Part shown: positions 16,325 to 24,882 of the stretch, one piece after another
How positions within the stretch are numbered: position 1 is the stretch's first letter
How the letters are laid out: the number at the start of each line of letters is the position of its first letter
Assembly (NCBI GenBank): GCA_964483105.1
Contig: CAYZZU010000020.1
Span: forward strand, 1-48,528
Direction of reading: 5' to 3'
Source of the DNA: CAYZZU01 sp964483105
Lineage (GTDB): Bacteria; CG2-30-53-67
Length of the DNA stretch: 48,528 nucleotides
The notes under the pieces: generated by a model
Seen by the model: only the letters and a program-made list of their open reading frames with translations
The model's database searches: none
Told to the model about the DNA's origin: nothing
Translations under genes and position numbers: made by a program

Positions 16325-16656
16325 AAAAAGCTCCTGGCGGCCTTTTCAAGGTCAAAGAAGATATCGAAATAACGGGTCATGCGGGTCACCTCGAGAATCT
16401 CGTTTAAGAGCGGGTTCGGATTGGAAAGTTTAATGTTTCCGCCCCGCCGCCGTATCTGCTCGGAATAGCGAACCAGCTTCTCCAATCCCGCGCTATCGAT
16501 GTAGGGAACATGATGCAGGTCAATCACCAGTCGCAGTTCCTCCTTTTCCAGGCTGTTTCGGACCTCCTGATCCATCCTTTGCATCTCATCTCCCAGCAGC
16601 GCGAAATCGGGAGTCAAGAAGGTGACCACTCCGACACGGTTCCGTTTTACCTCCAT
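16321..16656 (-). CDS. STAS-domain anti-anti-sigma factor-like protein
   Basis: A 111-residue single STAS domain, cytosolic. The core LRLVIDLHHVPYIDSAGLEK carries the conserved serine (DSAG) that is phosphorylated by anti-sigma kinases in SpoIIAA/RsbV. The later GGNIKLSNPNPLLNEILEVT segment is also standard. No RsbW-like kinase is encoded next to it, so the partner is unknown; the phosphorylated Ser could report on a kinase elsewhere. The start is at 16656, preceded by AAGGAGCATTCCGG; a TTG at 16698 would overlap the HD-GYP gene and has no ribosome site. Its stop overlaps the pilB start, so the two are translationally coupled. Confidence 0.82.
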   Translation of the reverse strand: MEVKRNRVGVVTFLTPDFALLGDEMQRMDQEVRNSLEKEELRLVIDLHHVPYIDSAGLEKLVRYSEQIRRRGGNIKLSNPNPLLNEILEVTRMTRYFDIFFDLEKAARSFL

Positions 16657-16690
16657 CCGGAATGCTCCTTTTCTCTTTGGATCGGACGAC

Positions 16691-18229
16691 TCATCCAACC
16701 CCCGCCGCCGAAACCTGTTCTTCCAGGAAGGTTCCCCGCATCAAGCGGACAAACAACTCCACAATGTCCGGATCAAGCTGAGTCCCACCGACCCGTTTCA
16801 TCTCCGCTATGGTAAGCTCATCGGACAGTTGCGGACGATAGGCCCGCCGGCTGGTCATGGCGTCATAGGTGTCCGCCACGGCAATAATCCGGGCGTGAAG
16901 CGGAATTTCCCCTCCCTTCAAACCGAAAGGATACCCGGTCCCGTCGATCCTCTCATGGTGATACCGGATTCCGTCGAGGGAATCCCGGAGTTGTTCAATG
17001 GGGGCAAGAATCCGGAACCCCCGTTCCGGATGCTCCTTAAGAATCGTGTATTCATCTTCCGTAAGCCGGCCGGGTTTTGTGAGAATATCCTCGGGCACCC
17101 CCAGCTTACCGATATCATGAAGCAGAGCGGACCAACTCAGTACTTCCTTTTCACCCGGCTCCAGTTCCAACCCTTCCGCCATCATCAGGCAGAGGTTCCG
17201 CACCCTTTCCGAATGCCCCCGGGTATAGGCGTCCTTTGCCTCAATCGAGGAAACAAGGGTTTTGATCACGTTCAGGAGAAAATCCTTCAGGTTCTGGTAG
17301 AGCTCTCCATTGGTGGTCACAATGGAGAGCTGTTTGGCCAGAGTGGCCATCAGCCTCACGTCCCCCGTCTGGAAAAGACGTTCCGGATCGGCCCTCAGAA
17401 TTCCGAGAAATCCGGTGATGACCCCTTTCAGCTTGACCGGAACGGCAAGAAGATTCAAAGGGGCATGAAAAAAAAACCGACTCAGCTCCGTGTCCCGCCG
17501 GATGTCGTTCAACACCACATGCGGAGGATCCGTTTCCGCAGTGGCCAGGCGTTTGACCAGGATCCCTTCTATTTTTTCCTTGTGCGACGAAAACAACCCG
17601 GGGAAAGGCAGTACTTCAGGATGATTCATCCGCATCTCAAAAAGACCACGATTCGAAATGGAGACTACGGCCAGATCCGGCTCCAGTGTCTCCAGGGTTT
17701 TATCCAGAATGAAGTGGACCGCCCCCTCTGTTCGTCCACTCTCTCCAAGACTTTTCCCGATTTCATAGAGCAGACTCAGCTCTTCGTAACGCACGGAAAG
17801 CTCGCCGACCAGACTGTCCATTTCCAGTTGCATGGAAAAACGGTCCGTCACTCCTTTCGAAACTTCCCGCAGCAACGCGAGAACACCTTGTCTCTCGCTC
17901 TCTTGCACAGACCCCAGGCCGATCAGGATGTGTCCGAAGGACTGCCCGTGGAACTCCAGGGGGATCACGACCCGATCGACTTCATCGGAGGCGGATTCCT
18001 CTTCCGTCCTGCCCGTTTTCGAAATTTTCCTGAAAAATTTTTCGGGCCGATCAACCCAACCAGAAGACACGGAAGACTCAGGAGAATCGCCGGCAATCCG
18101 GATCAGGCTGTCCCCGGAAGGTCCGATGAACTCGACACGGACCGGAAACAGCTCCGCGATCCGGGCGAATAGTCTTTCCATCTGCTGAAGATCGGATCCG
18201 GTGGGCCGGAACCCTCCTGGAGAAGCCAT
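16691..18229 (-). CDS. GAF/HD-GYP c-di-GMP phosphodiesterase
   Basis: A 512-residue soluble protein. The N-terminal domain (about 15-125) is of uncertain type and possibly GAF-like. It is followed by a coiled linker, a GAF domain (about 150-305) and an HD-GYP domain (about 315-500). The catalytic signature is complete: HSERV, LLHDIGKLGVPEDIL (H371, D372), KEHPERGF, IRYHHERIDGTGYP and IIAVADTYDAMTS. It should hydrolyse c-di-GMP to pGpG or GMP. No transmembrane helix is seen, so it senses a cytosolic signal. The ribosome site AGGAGCAACAAA precedes the ATG. Its position ahead of the pilus ATPase gene suggests local control of pilus assembly. Confidence 0.9.
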   Translation of the reverse strand: MASPGGFRPTGSDLQQMERLFARIAELFPVRVEFIGPSGDSLIRIAGDSPESSVSSGWVDRPEKFFRKISKTGRTEEESASDEVDRVVIPLEFHGQSFGHILIGLGSVQESERQGVLALLREVSKGVTDRFSMQLEMDSLVGELSVRYEELSLLYEIGKSLGESGRTEGAVHFILDKTLETLEPDLAVVSISNRGLFEMRMNHPEVLPFPGLFSSHKEKIEGILVKRLATAETDPPHVVLNDIRRDTELSRFFFHAPLNLLAVPVKLKGVITGFLGILRADPERLFQTGDVRLMATLAKQLSIVTTNGELYQNLKDFLLNVIKTLVSSIEAKDAYTRGHSERVRNLCLMMAEGLELEPGEKEVLSWSALLHDIGKLGVPEDILTKPGRLTEDEYTILKEHPERGFRILAPIEQLRDSLDGIRYHHERIDGTGYPFGLKGGEIPLHARIIAVADTYDAMTSRRAYRPQLSDELTIAEMKRVGGTQLDPDIVELFVRLMRGTFLEEQVSAAGVG

Positions 18230-18281
18230 TTTGTTGCTCCTGCGTCATAGTACATCGAACCCTCGGACGGGGAACGAAAAC

Positions 18282-18674
18282 TTACACCTCCCGGTGTTCC
18301 AGAAAATGCTGATCCACCAGCTTCAGGATCTGTCTGGGACTGAAGGGTTTTTCCACAAACCGGACGTTCGTCATTCCCTCCGCCCAGACCCGATAGGCCC
18401 GATCGGTTCCGGAAGTCATTACAATCATCAGGAAGGACCGATCGCCATGCCGTCTCTGCAGGACTTCGCACAACTCCTGTCCGCTCATGTACGGCATGTT
18501 GATATCGGTGATGACCACGGACGGTGCCTTCCGGTCAATCACCTCCAGGGCCTCAAGACCGTTTACCGCAATGCTGACCTCGTACCCTCCTTGCTCCAGT
18601 TTCATCTTCAATACCCGGAGGATATAGGGTTCATCATCCACAATAACGATTTCCGGTTTCAGATCCAATAACAT
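18282..18674 (-). CDS. Stand-alone response-regulator receiver protein
   Basis: A single CheY-like receiver domain of about 130 residues with no output domain. Conserved residues are the acidic pair in VIVDDEPYILRVL, phospho-acceptor Asp in VVITDINMPYMSG, the Thr in IVMTSGTDR and the Lys in VEKPFS. It probably receives phosphate from the histidine kinase encoded just upstream and acts by protein-protein contact, perhaps on the HD-GYP or STAS proteins; that link is an inference. The start is unclear: ATG 18674 abuts the GGGAG ribosome site, a TTG at 18668 would be better spaced, and a longer TTG form from 18728 has no support. Confidence 0.82.
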   Translation of the reverse strand: MLLDLKPEIVIVDDEPYILRVLKMKLEQGGYEVSIAVNGLEALEVIDRKAPSVVITDINMPYMSGQELCEVLQRRHGDRSFLMIVMTSGTDRAYRVWAEGMTNVRFVEKPFSPRQILKLVDQHFLEHREV

Positions 18675-18740
18675 CTCCCTGTCGTACCGCCTGGATACAC
18701 GCCTCTGAGAAAACCGCCTCAAGATCAATGGAAAAAGTTT

Positions 18741-20654
18741 CTATCCCTTCACCAGGGTGTCCAGACTTCCCTCATATCCCCTGATCCTCGGATCTTCCTC
18801 CCTGGGAAGGATCAGCGTGAAAGAGGTCCCCTGCCCGATCGTACTGGACACCGTCAATTCGCCGTGATGAAGCTGCACGATCTCCTTGCTCAGGGCAAGT
18901 CCCAGTCCGTTGCCCGTTTCTTTCCGGATGTTCCGGTCAGAGGACCGGAAAAATTTCCCGAAGATTTTCGGAAGGTCCTCTTCCGAAATTCCGTATCCGG
19001 TGTCACTGATTTCCACCTTCAGGAAATCGTCCTCCTCCACCGCCGTGAGAGTCACAGAACCCCCGGAAGGGGTGTATTTGATCGCATTACTCAGGATATT
19101 CAGGACGGCCACCCGAAGCAGGTCCTTGTCGGCCATCAGCGACGTCATCTTCTCCGGAAGATCCGTGTGAAGAGAGATGCGCTTATTCACGGCCTGTGAC
19201 TCAATCGATTCCACAAGATCGGAGAAAAACTCCCGGGTTTTCAGAAGATCCTTCCGAACCATCAGACTCCCCATTTCAATCTTCGAAATATTCAGAAGAT
19301 TCTCGATCAACCGCGCCAGACGATCCGTTTCTCCATTGATGATGTTATAAAACTCATAACGGGTCTTTTCGTCGGAGACGTCATTATCGCTCAGCAATTC
19401 CACATAAGACTTGATCGTGGTCAGGGGAGTTCTCAGTTCATGGGACACATGGGCGATAAACTCGGACTGGTTTCGCTCCGAGAGTTTCCGAGCGGTCATG
19501 TCACGGGCCACAATCAGGGTCCCGAGACATTTCCCATCCGAACCGGAAAGAGGAATGGACGTCAATCGAAGAATCCGCTCACCATGGCTCCGATCGATGG
19601 ATATCTCCAGGTTTCTCTGGGTGACGCTTCCCTTTTCAAACTTCTCTTCCGAAAGCCAGGAAAGAATCTCTTCCTGTTCAAGGCACTCGGTCAGAGGTCT
19701 TCCAATCACCTCTTTCTGTTTCAGTCCGAACAGCAGGGTCATCTCCCGATTGATGAGGATGACATTTCCCGTCACGTTGACCACGACGACTCCTTCCTGG
19801 AGATGATCGATCACCAACTCGATCCGTTCCTTTTCATAGGTCAGAACCGAGTTGGAGATTTCAATCTCCTCGCAGAAAAGCTGCAGGGCGTCATTCCGCT
19901 CCCGGAGGTGGGCGATCACCTGATTGAATCTCCCGACCAACCTTCCGAGTTCTCCCTCCTGTTCCACGGGAATCGCCCGGAACTCATTCTTTTCCAGGAG
20001 TGACTGCATCTCATGATTCAGCGAGAAAAGAGGACGAAGGGAATACCGGACCAGATAATAAAAGATCGGAACCAGAAGAAATACCAGGATGGCAATCAGT
20101 GAGAGTTGTCGAAGATCTCCTTCCTGAATCCAGGGAGATCGACCTTCGGAAAAACCCAACCGAACGGTTCCGGATCGACGCCCTCCCTTGAAAATCGGGC
20201 GGGAAAATTCGTGTATCCTGTATCGGGTCACCGGATCCCGATAAGTCTGATGAAGTGGATTGTTTGAGGTGACCGCCCGAATCCCAACCGGATCGGAGAC
20301 CCGGATTCCAATCTGATCGGAATCCGAATGGAAAACCACCCGTCCCTCCCGGTCCAGAATCATCGAATAGATGAGTCCGTGTTTCTCCCCCAGGAAGTCC
20401 ATGATTTTCAAGACCCGCTCCGCGTCCTTACTTCCGAGCGCCGTTTTTTCAGAATAGTCGGCCACCATCCCGGCCAGTGTCCGCCCCTCCATAAGCATGG
20501 ACGTAAGGCGCTTCTGCCGCGAGGAGAAAGTGAGCAGAAATACAATGAGAAGAATGATGATCAGGGAAACTGCGATCAGAATCAGGCCCAGTCTCTGGGT
20601 CAGATCCTCACGGGACCAGATCGGCGCAGCATTTCCGCATCTCCTTTCAAGCAA
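18741..20654 (-). CDS. Membrane sensor histidine kinase (HAMP-PAS)
   Basis: A 637-residue sensor kinase. The first transmembrane helix is at about 22-43 (GLILIAVSLIIILLIVFLLT). A periplasmic sensor domain of about 140 residues (48-182, with YSMILDREGRVVFHSDSDQ resembling sCache) follows, then a second helix at about 184-202, HAMP (203-255) and PAS (275-385, HLQEGVVVVNVTGNVILINR). HisKA has H405 in FIAHVSHELRTPLTTIK, and HATPase_c has the N box (NILSNAIKYTP), G1 (ISDTGYGI) and G2 (GNGLGLALS). All catalytic boxes are intact. The TTG start at 20654 is weakly supported: an AAGGAG site lies a few codons downstream, followed by an out-of-frame ATG. It is first in the pilus block, about 280 bases from a strong promoter. 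Confidence 0.88.
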   Translation of the reverse strand: MLERRCGNAAPIWSREDLTQRLGLILIAVSLIIILLIVFLLTFSSRQKRLTSMLMEGRTLAGMVADYSEKTALGSKDAERVLKIMDFLGEKHGLIYSMILDREGRVVFHSDSDQIGIRVSDPVGIRAVTSNNPLHQTYRDPVTRYRIHEFSRPIFKGGRRSGTVRLGFSEGRSPWIQEGDLRQLSLIAILVFLLVPIFYYLVRYSLRPLFSLNHEMQSLLEKNEFRAIPVEQEGELGRLVGRFNQVIAHLRERNDALQLFCEEIEISNSVLTYEKERIELVIDHLQEGVVVVNVTGNVILINREMTLLFGLKQKEVIGRPLTECLEQEEILSWLSEEKFEKGSVTQRNLEISIDRSHGERILRLTSIPLSGSDGKCLGTLIVARDMTARKLSERNQSEFIAHVSHELRTPLTTIKSYVELLSDNDVSDEKTRYEFYNIINGETDRLARLIENLLNISKIEMGSLMVRKDLLKTREFFSDLVESIESQAVNKRISLHTDLPEKMTSLMADKDLLRVAVLNILSNAIKYTPSGGSVTLTAVEEDDFLKVEISDTGYGISEEDLPKIFGKFFRSSDRNIRKETGNGLGLALSKEIVQLHHGELTVSSTIGQGTSFTLILPREEDPRIRGYEGSLDTLVKG

Positions 20655-21058
20655 TGGATTGCCCCTTCCCTTTCAGCCACCGGTTTCACAATATCCTGTC
20701 CGACTGGAGCGGTCGGTTTGCCGCTTCTCCTTTCTTATCGGATCCCGGAACCGTTTCTTGAATTTTCCATTACCTGACCGGCATGATAGAGCGGATCCAG
20801 GAATATCCGTCCCCCGGTTCCAATGAATATATCCCTGAAATGATGCAAAACAGTTCAATCTCATCACATTCTGCAAAAATATAGGCATCTTTTAATGAAA
20901 GAAAGGAGAAAACAAACCCATCCTGTTCTTTATAAAAGTATAACCTGCGGTTGCTTTTCCCGTCAATAAATCATTGTCAAGAAGATATCAGGATGGAAAA
21001 ATCAGGGAGGATATGCCGATCCGATCAAGGTTTCGTCTGAAGAGAGGTGGGGAAAAGG
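20655..21058. other. 404-bp intergenic region, dppC end to histidine kinase start
   Basis: This region holds the predicted promoter of the pilus signalling block at 20937-20966 and a long leader of about 280 bases on the minus strand. The leader contains a possible 71-codon reading frame (20888-20673) without a good ribosome site and without a recognisable product. I see no GEMM-type c-di-GMP riboswitch core. The part near 20820-21000 is AT-rich compared with the flanking genes. Confidence 0.5.
20937..20966 (-). promoter_or_regulatory. Predicted sigma70 promoter of the pilus block
   Basis: On the minus strand TTGACG (20966-20961) and TATACT (20942-20937) are separated by 18 bases, matching consensus 5/6 at both boxes in an AT-rich setting. 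It points to the histidine kinase gene at 20654 and so to the whole collinear pilus block. A second TTGACA further upstream at about 20979 is too distant for the same -10 box. Confidence 0.6.
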
Positions 21059-21916
21059 CTACTTCCCGCTTCTGAGACGCGGGTCGAGAGCGTCTCTTAA
21101 GCCTTCCCCCAGAAGGTTATATCCCAACGCGGTGATGAGGATCGCCAGGCCGGGGAAAATTGAAAGCCAATGCGCGAAATCGATATATTTGTAACCTGAA
21201 CTCAGGATATTGCCCCAACTCGGATTCGGAGGTTGGACTCCGAGGCCGAAAAAGCTCAGGGCCGATTCCGTCAGGATGGCGCCGGCGATTCCGAACGTGG
21301 CGGAAATCAGGACCGGAGCCATGGCATTGGGAAGAAGATGGCGAAAGATAATGCGAAAATCCGACGCTCCGAAGGCGCGCGCCGCGAGAACAAATTCCTG
21401 TTCCTTCAGGGCCAGAAACTCGGCCCGGACCAGACGGGCGACCCCCATCCAGCCGGTCACACCGATCACGATCATGATGTTCAGAAGGCTCGGTTCCAGC
21501 ACCGCGATCACCGCCAGAATCAGAAAAAAGGTCGGAAAACAGAGCATGATATCGACAAAACGCATAATCACCGTATCGATCCAACCTCCATAATACCCCG
21601 CCAGGGAACCGAAAAAAACCCCGATGGCGGTCGCGATCCCGACGGCCACGAAACCGACCAGCAGGGAGACCCTGGCGCCGTAAATCATCCGGCTCATTAC
21701 GTCCCGTCCGGATTCATCGGTCCCCATCCAGTGCAGGGCGTCAGGCGGGCTTAAAATATGCGACACGTCGATCCTGGCCGGATCATATCGGCTGATCCAG
21801 GGCGCGAACAGCGCGAGAAAAAAAAGGAGAAGAATGATGACCGATCCCGCCAGGGCCAGACGGTTCTTTCTGAATCGTCTGAAGACAATCTGAAGATAGG
21901 ATTCGCCCGAATTCAT
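21059..21916 (-). CDS. Peptide/nickel-type ABC permease (DppC/OppC family)
   Basis: A 285-residue inner-membrane permease with an N-terminal OppC_N segment (RRFRKNRLALAGSVIILLLFF), the family periplasmic motif HWMGTDESGRDVMSRMIYGAR, and about six transmembrane helices. The EAA loop is visible around residues 185-205 (AARAFGASDFRIIFRHLLPN). The substrate is not readable: the family imports dipeptides, oligopeptides, nickel or glycosides. It overlaps the DppB-like gene by ATGA. No solute-binding protein or ATPase gene is adjacent, so partners must be encoded elsewhere. Confidence 0.88.
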   Translation of the reverse strand: MNSGESYLQIVFRRFRKNRLALAGSVIILLLFFLALFAPWISRYDPARIDVSHILSPPDALHWMGTDESGRDVMSRMIYGARVSLLVGFVAVGIATAIGVFFGSLAGYYGGWIDTVIMRFVDIMLCFPTFFLILAVIAVLEPSLLNIMIVIGVTGWMGVARLVRAEFLALKEQEFVLAARAFGASDFRIIFRHLLPNAMAPVLISATFGIAGAILTESALSFFGLGVQPPNPSWGNILSSGYKYIDFAHWLSIFPGLAILITALGYNLLGEGLRDALDPRLRSGK

Positions 21917-22893
21917 CCTCCTTCCTCCACACGGATTCTCGGATCGACCACCGCGTAGGCGATATCGGCGACCAGATTTCCGAAAAGAGTCAGGGCCGCT
22001 CCCATGACCAGGACCCCCATCACCACGGGATAATCCCTCGCCCAGGTGGCATCCAGGAAGAGTTTTCCCATTCCGGGAATGGCGAAGATCTGCTCAAAAA
22101 TGGCGCTTCCACCGATCAAACCGGGAATCGCCAGACCGAGAATCGTGATCGTGGACATCAGGGCATTCCGCAAGGCGTGTTTGTAGATCACCTTGTTCTC
22201 AGACAGACCCTTGGCGCGCGCTGTCCGTACGTAGTCCTGACGGATCACCTCCAGCATGCTGGAACGCATGTAACGGGAGTAGGCGGCCAGCCCTCCGAAG
22301 CTGCTTACGAAGATTGGAAGAATCAGATGTTTCGTGCGATCCCAGAAAAGAGCCCAGAAGGGCAACTGGTCGGCATGCATGGATTGGAGGCCTGAAATCG
22401 GAAGCCAGCCGAGTGTAACCCCGAAAAAGATCATCAGGAGGAGGGCGAACCAAAAGGTCGGCATGGCGAAGCCGACAAAAACCAGAACCGTTGTGACCTT
22501 GTCGAACAGAGAGTACTGCCGGGTCGCGGCGACAATCCCGATCGGTACTGCCGTCAGGAGAATCAGGAGCATCGAGAGGCCGCTGATCAGAATCGTAATC
22601 GGAAGACGTTCCAGAATCTTATCAAGCACCGGTCTTCCATCGGTGAACGAATTTCCAAGATCCATCACGGCAAGCCGTCGAAGCCAATGAACATACTGGA
22701 CATAGAGGGGCTTGTCCAGACCGTATATCCTTCGGAGGTTTTCCCTGGCCTGCGCCGAGGCCCTTGGATTGAGTTCGGTAACGGAGTCAACCGGACTGCC
22801 GGGCGCAAGATGGATCACGATGAAAGTAATCACCGTAATTCCGACCAGAAGCGGCAGGATCAGCAAACACCGTTTCGCAATGTAAGTCCACAT
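21913..22893 (-). CDS. Peptide/nickel-type ABC permease (DppB/OppB family)
   Basis: A 326-residue inner-membrane permease. The classic DppB opening YIAKRCLLILPLLVGITVITF is followed by IHLAPGSPVDSV, the LYVQYVHWLRRLAVMDLGNS motif, the EAA loop TARAKGLSENKVIYKHALRN and six helices in total. The start at 22893 (ATGTGGACTTAC, with AGGGGGCCC upstream) fits the family N-terminus better than ATGs at 22923 or 22941. It forms a heterodimeric channel with the downstream DppC-like protein. Its upstream region of about 225 bases is shared with the divergent chemoreceptor gene. Confidence 0.88.
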   Translation of the reverse strand: MWTYIAKRCLLILPLLVGITVITFIVIHLAPGSPVDSVTELNPRASAQARENLRRIYGLDKPLYVQYVHWLRRLAVMDLGNSFTDGRPVLDKILERLPITILISGLSMLLILLTAVPIGIVAATRQYSLFDKVTTVLVFVGFAMPTFWFALLLMIFFGVTLGWLPISGLQSMHADQLPFWALFWDRTKHLILPIFVSSFGGLAAYSRYMRSSMLEVIRQDYVRTARAKGLSENKVIYKHALRNALMSTITILGLAIPGLIGGSAIFEQIFAIPGMGKLFLDATWARDYPVVMGVLVMGAALTLFGNLVADIAYAVVDPRIRVEEGG

Positions 22894-23119
22894 CAGGGCC
22901 CCCTGTACAACCCACGGCACCATGGGTCGGTTTCTGTCCAAAGTAATCCATAAGGCTTCGTAATTTCAAGAAAAAAATATTTACAGAATCCCGGATCTAT
23001 GTTCTACTATTATTATCAACCATGATGATATCAACCATTCGAAACCATCCTGTTCCATTTTTAAAAACGAGCCGCCTGTGTTTCAAAATCGAATGTGAAA
23101 GAAAAGGAGGTTGTTTCAA

Positions 23120-24853
23120 GTGGATCAGACAAATTCGCGCCATTTCCCGGTAAAGAGTCTAAACGGCCGTCTCCTCCTGATGCTCCTGCTCGTTTCCCTG
23201 TTCACCTTGTTCATCTCTTTATCTCCCCTCTACTTTTCCATCACGGAAGGAAAGATGACATCCGTCACCCCGACCCTGATCGCCAAGGTTTTTCTTTCCG
23301 GGATCCTCGCCCTTGCAGTTCTGCTCTCCGCCGCCGGTTGGTGGATCAAAAAAGCCATCCTGCACCCCCTGCGGGATCTCTCCATGACAGCCCGCAAAAT
23401 CGCGGGGGGAGACCTGAATACCTGGGAAACCGATACACAAATCACCACACTCCGGGAGACTTCCGAAAACCTGGGGAGGATCTCTTCCAACCTGAAGGAT
23501 CTGATACAGAATGTCCAGAACCTGACCCGGACCCTCGCCCTGACCACGGAGACCCTTTCCAGCACCTCCGGCCAACTCCGACGGGATGCCGAGCATGAGA
23601 CCGGGGGTCTGGAAACGGCTCATTCCTCGCTGGTTGAACTGACCCGATCCATTCAGGCAATCACCGAAAGCATCGAAGGTCTGTCCGACTCCGCGAGAGA
23701 GACCTCCTCTTCCACCATGGAAATGTCCACCTCCATCGACCAGATCGCCTCCACATCGAACGTCCTGTCCCAATCGGTCGAGGAATCCTCTTCTTCGATC
23801 TTTGAAATGACGGCAACCATCAAGGAGATCGCCGCTGGGGTGGAACAGCTCTCCAATTTCTCCGAGGAATTGCTCACGACCATCGCCGAGATCGACGCCT
23901 CCATTCATGAAATCTCCTCCCACGCAAAGGAATCGGTAAAGATCGCGGAATCGGTCGCCGTGAACGCGTCGGAACTGGGCATGATGTCCGTGGTGGATAC
24001 CATCGACGGAATGGAACAGATCCAGGAAGCCGTCAAGAAATCCGCCGAAATCATCACCCATCTCCATGAGCGTTCCGAGGACGTCGGCCAGATCCTCACC
24101 GTAATCAACGAGGTTTCCGACCAAACCGAACTCCTCTCCCTGAACGCATCGATCCTCGCCGCCCAGGCCGGCGAAGAGGGCAAGGGATTCGCCGTAGTGG
24201 CCAACGAAATCAAGGCGCTGGCGGAACGGACCGCAACCTCCGCGCAGGAGATCACACGGATCATACAGGCAGTCCAGGAGGAGGCCAGGGAGGCGGTGAC
24301 ATCAATCAGAGAAGGCGAAGAAAAGGCCGAACAGGGGAAAAAACTCACCCTCGACGCGGGAAACGCCTTAAAGAAGATCCTGGACAGCTCCCGGGCCGCG
24401 GTGGAAATGGCCCAGAAGATCGAACAGAGCACGGTTCAGCAGTCTGAGGGGGTTTCCATCGTCAGGAAATCGATGGACCAGATCAATACCATGGTGGAAC
24501 AGATCCACAAGGCCACGCAGGACCAGAAAATCGGCAGCGACCGGATCCGCTCCTCCACGGAGATCATCAGCGATATGAGCCGGCAGCTGAAATCCGCCAC
24601 CAAGGAACAGTCCGAGGGGAGCCGGATGATCGGCGCCGCCGTGGAAACCATCCTGCGCAAGGTGCAGAATATTGAAGAGGCCGTCAACAGGCAGAAGAAC
24701 GGAAGCGACCAGATCATGAAGGCGATCGATTCGATCCGTAAGAACACGATGGGAAAAACGGGGATCTCCTCAAAACTGGATGACTCCGTCCAATCCCTGA
24801 TCCAGGAGCATCAACTCCTGAAGCAATGGGCTTCTCACTATAAATCGATCTGA
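23120..24853 (+). CDS. Methyl-accepting chemotaxis protein without periplasmic sensor domain
   Basis: A 577-residue chemoreceptor. Transmembrane helix 1 (about 18-40, LLLMLLLVSLFTLFISLSPL) and helix 2 (about 57-78, AKVFLSGILALAVLLSAAGW) are separated by only about 16 residues, so there is essentially no periplasmic ligand domain. A HAMP-like segment (HPLRDLSMTARKIAGGDL) is followed by a long coiled coil. The signalling tip carries QTELLSLNASILAAQAGEEG and GFAVVANEIKALAERT, matching the CheA/CheW contact hairpin. The GTG start at 23120 is well spaced from AAGGAGG; a TTG at 23111 abuts that site. No che genes are nearby, and a role in pilus-based motility is possible but unproven. Confidence 0.9.
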   Translation: MDQTNSRHFPVKSLNGRLLLMLLLVSLFTLFISLSPLYFSITEGKMTSVTPTLIAKVFLSGILALAVLLSAAGWWIKKAILHPLRDLSMTARKIAGGDLNTWETDTQITTLRETSENLGRISSNLKDLIQNVQNLTRTLALTTETLSSTSGQLRRDAEHETGGLETAHSSLVELTRSIQAITESIEGLSDSARETSSSTMEMSTSIDQIASTSNVLSQSVEESSSSIFEMTATIKEIAAGVEQLSNFSEELLTTIAEIDASIHEISSHAKESVKIAESVAVNASELGMMSVVDTIDGMEQIQEAVKKSAEIITHLHERSEDVGQILTVINEVSDQTELLSLNASILAAQAGEEGKGFAVVANEIKALAERTATSAQEITRIIQAVQEEAREAVTSIREGEEKAEQGKKLTLDAGNALKKILDSSRAAVEMAQKIEQSTVQQSEGVSIVRKSMDQINTMVEQIHKATQDQKIGSDRIRSSTEIISDMSRQLKSATKEQSEGSRMIGAAVETILRKVQNIEEAVNRQKNGSDQIMKAIDSIRKNTMGKTGISSKLDDSVQSLIQEHQLLKQWASHYKSI

Positions 24854-24882
24854 AGGCCGAGAGGCCGCAAACGTCTCCTCCC

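Noticed and set aside
16622..18172. A 516-codon open frame on the plus strand opposite the HD-GYP gene
   Set aside because: It is antisense to a clearly coding gene with intact catalytic motifs. Its translation has no recognisable domain and arises from codon bias.
20655..20936. A c-di-GMP (GEMM) riboswitch in the leader of the pilus block
   Set aside because: A GCAAACC stretch is present at about 20715-20721 on the minus strand, but the conserved GCAAAGCC arm and the tetraloop receptor helix were not found.
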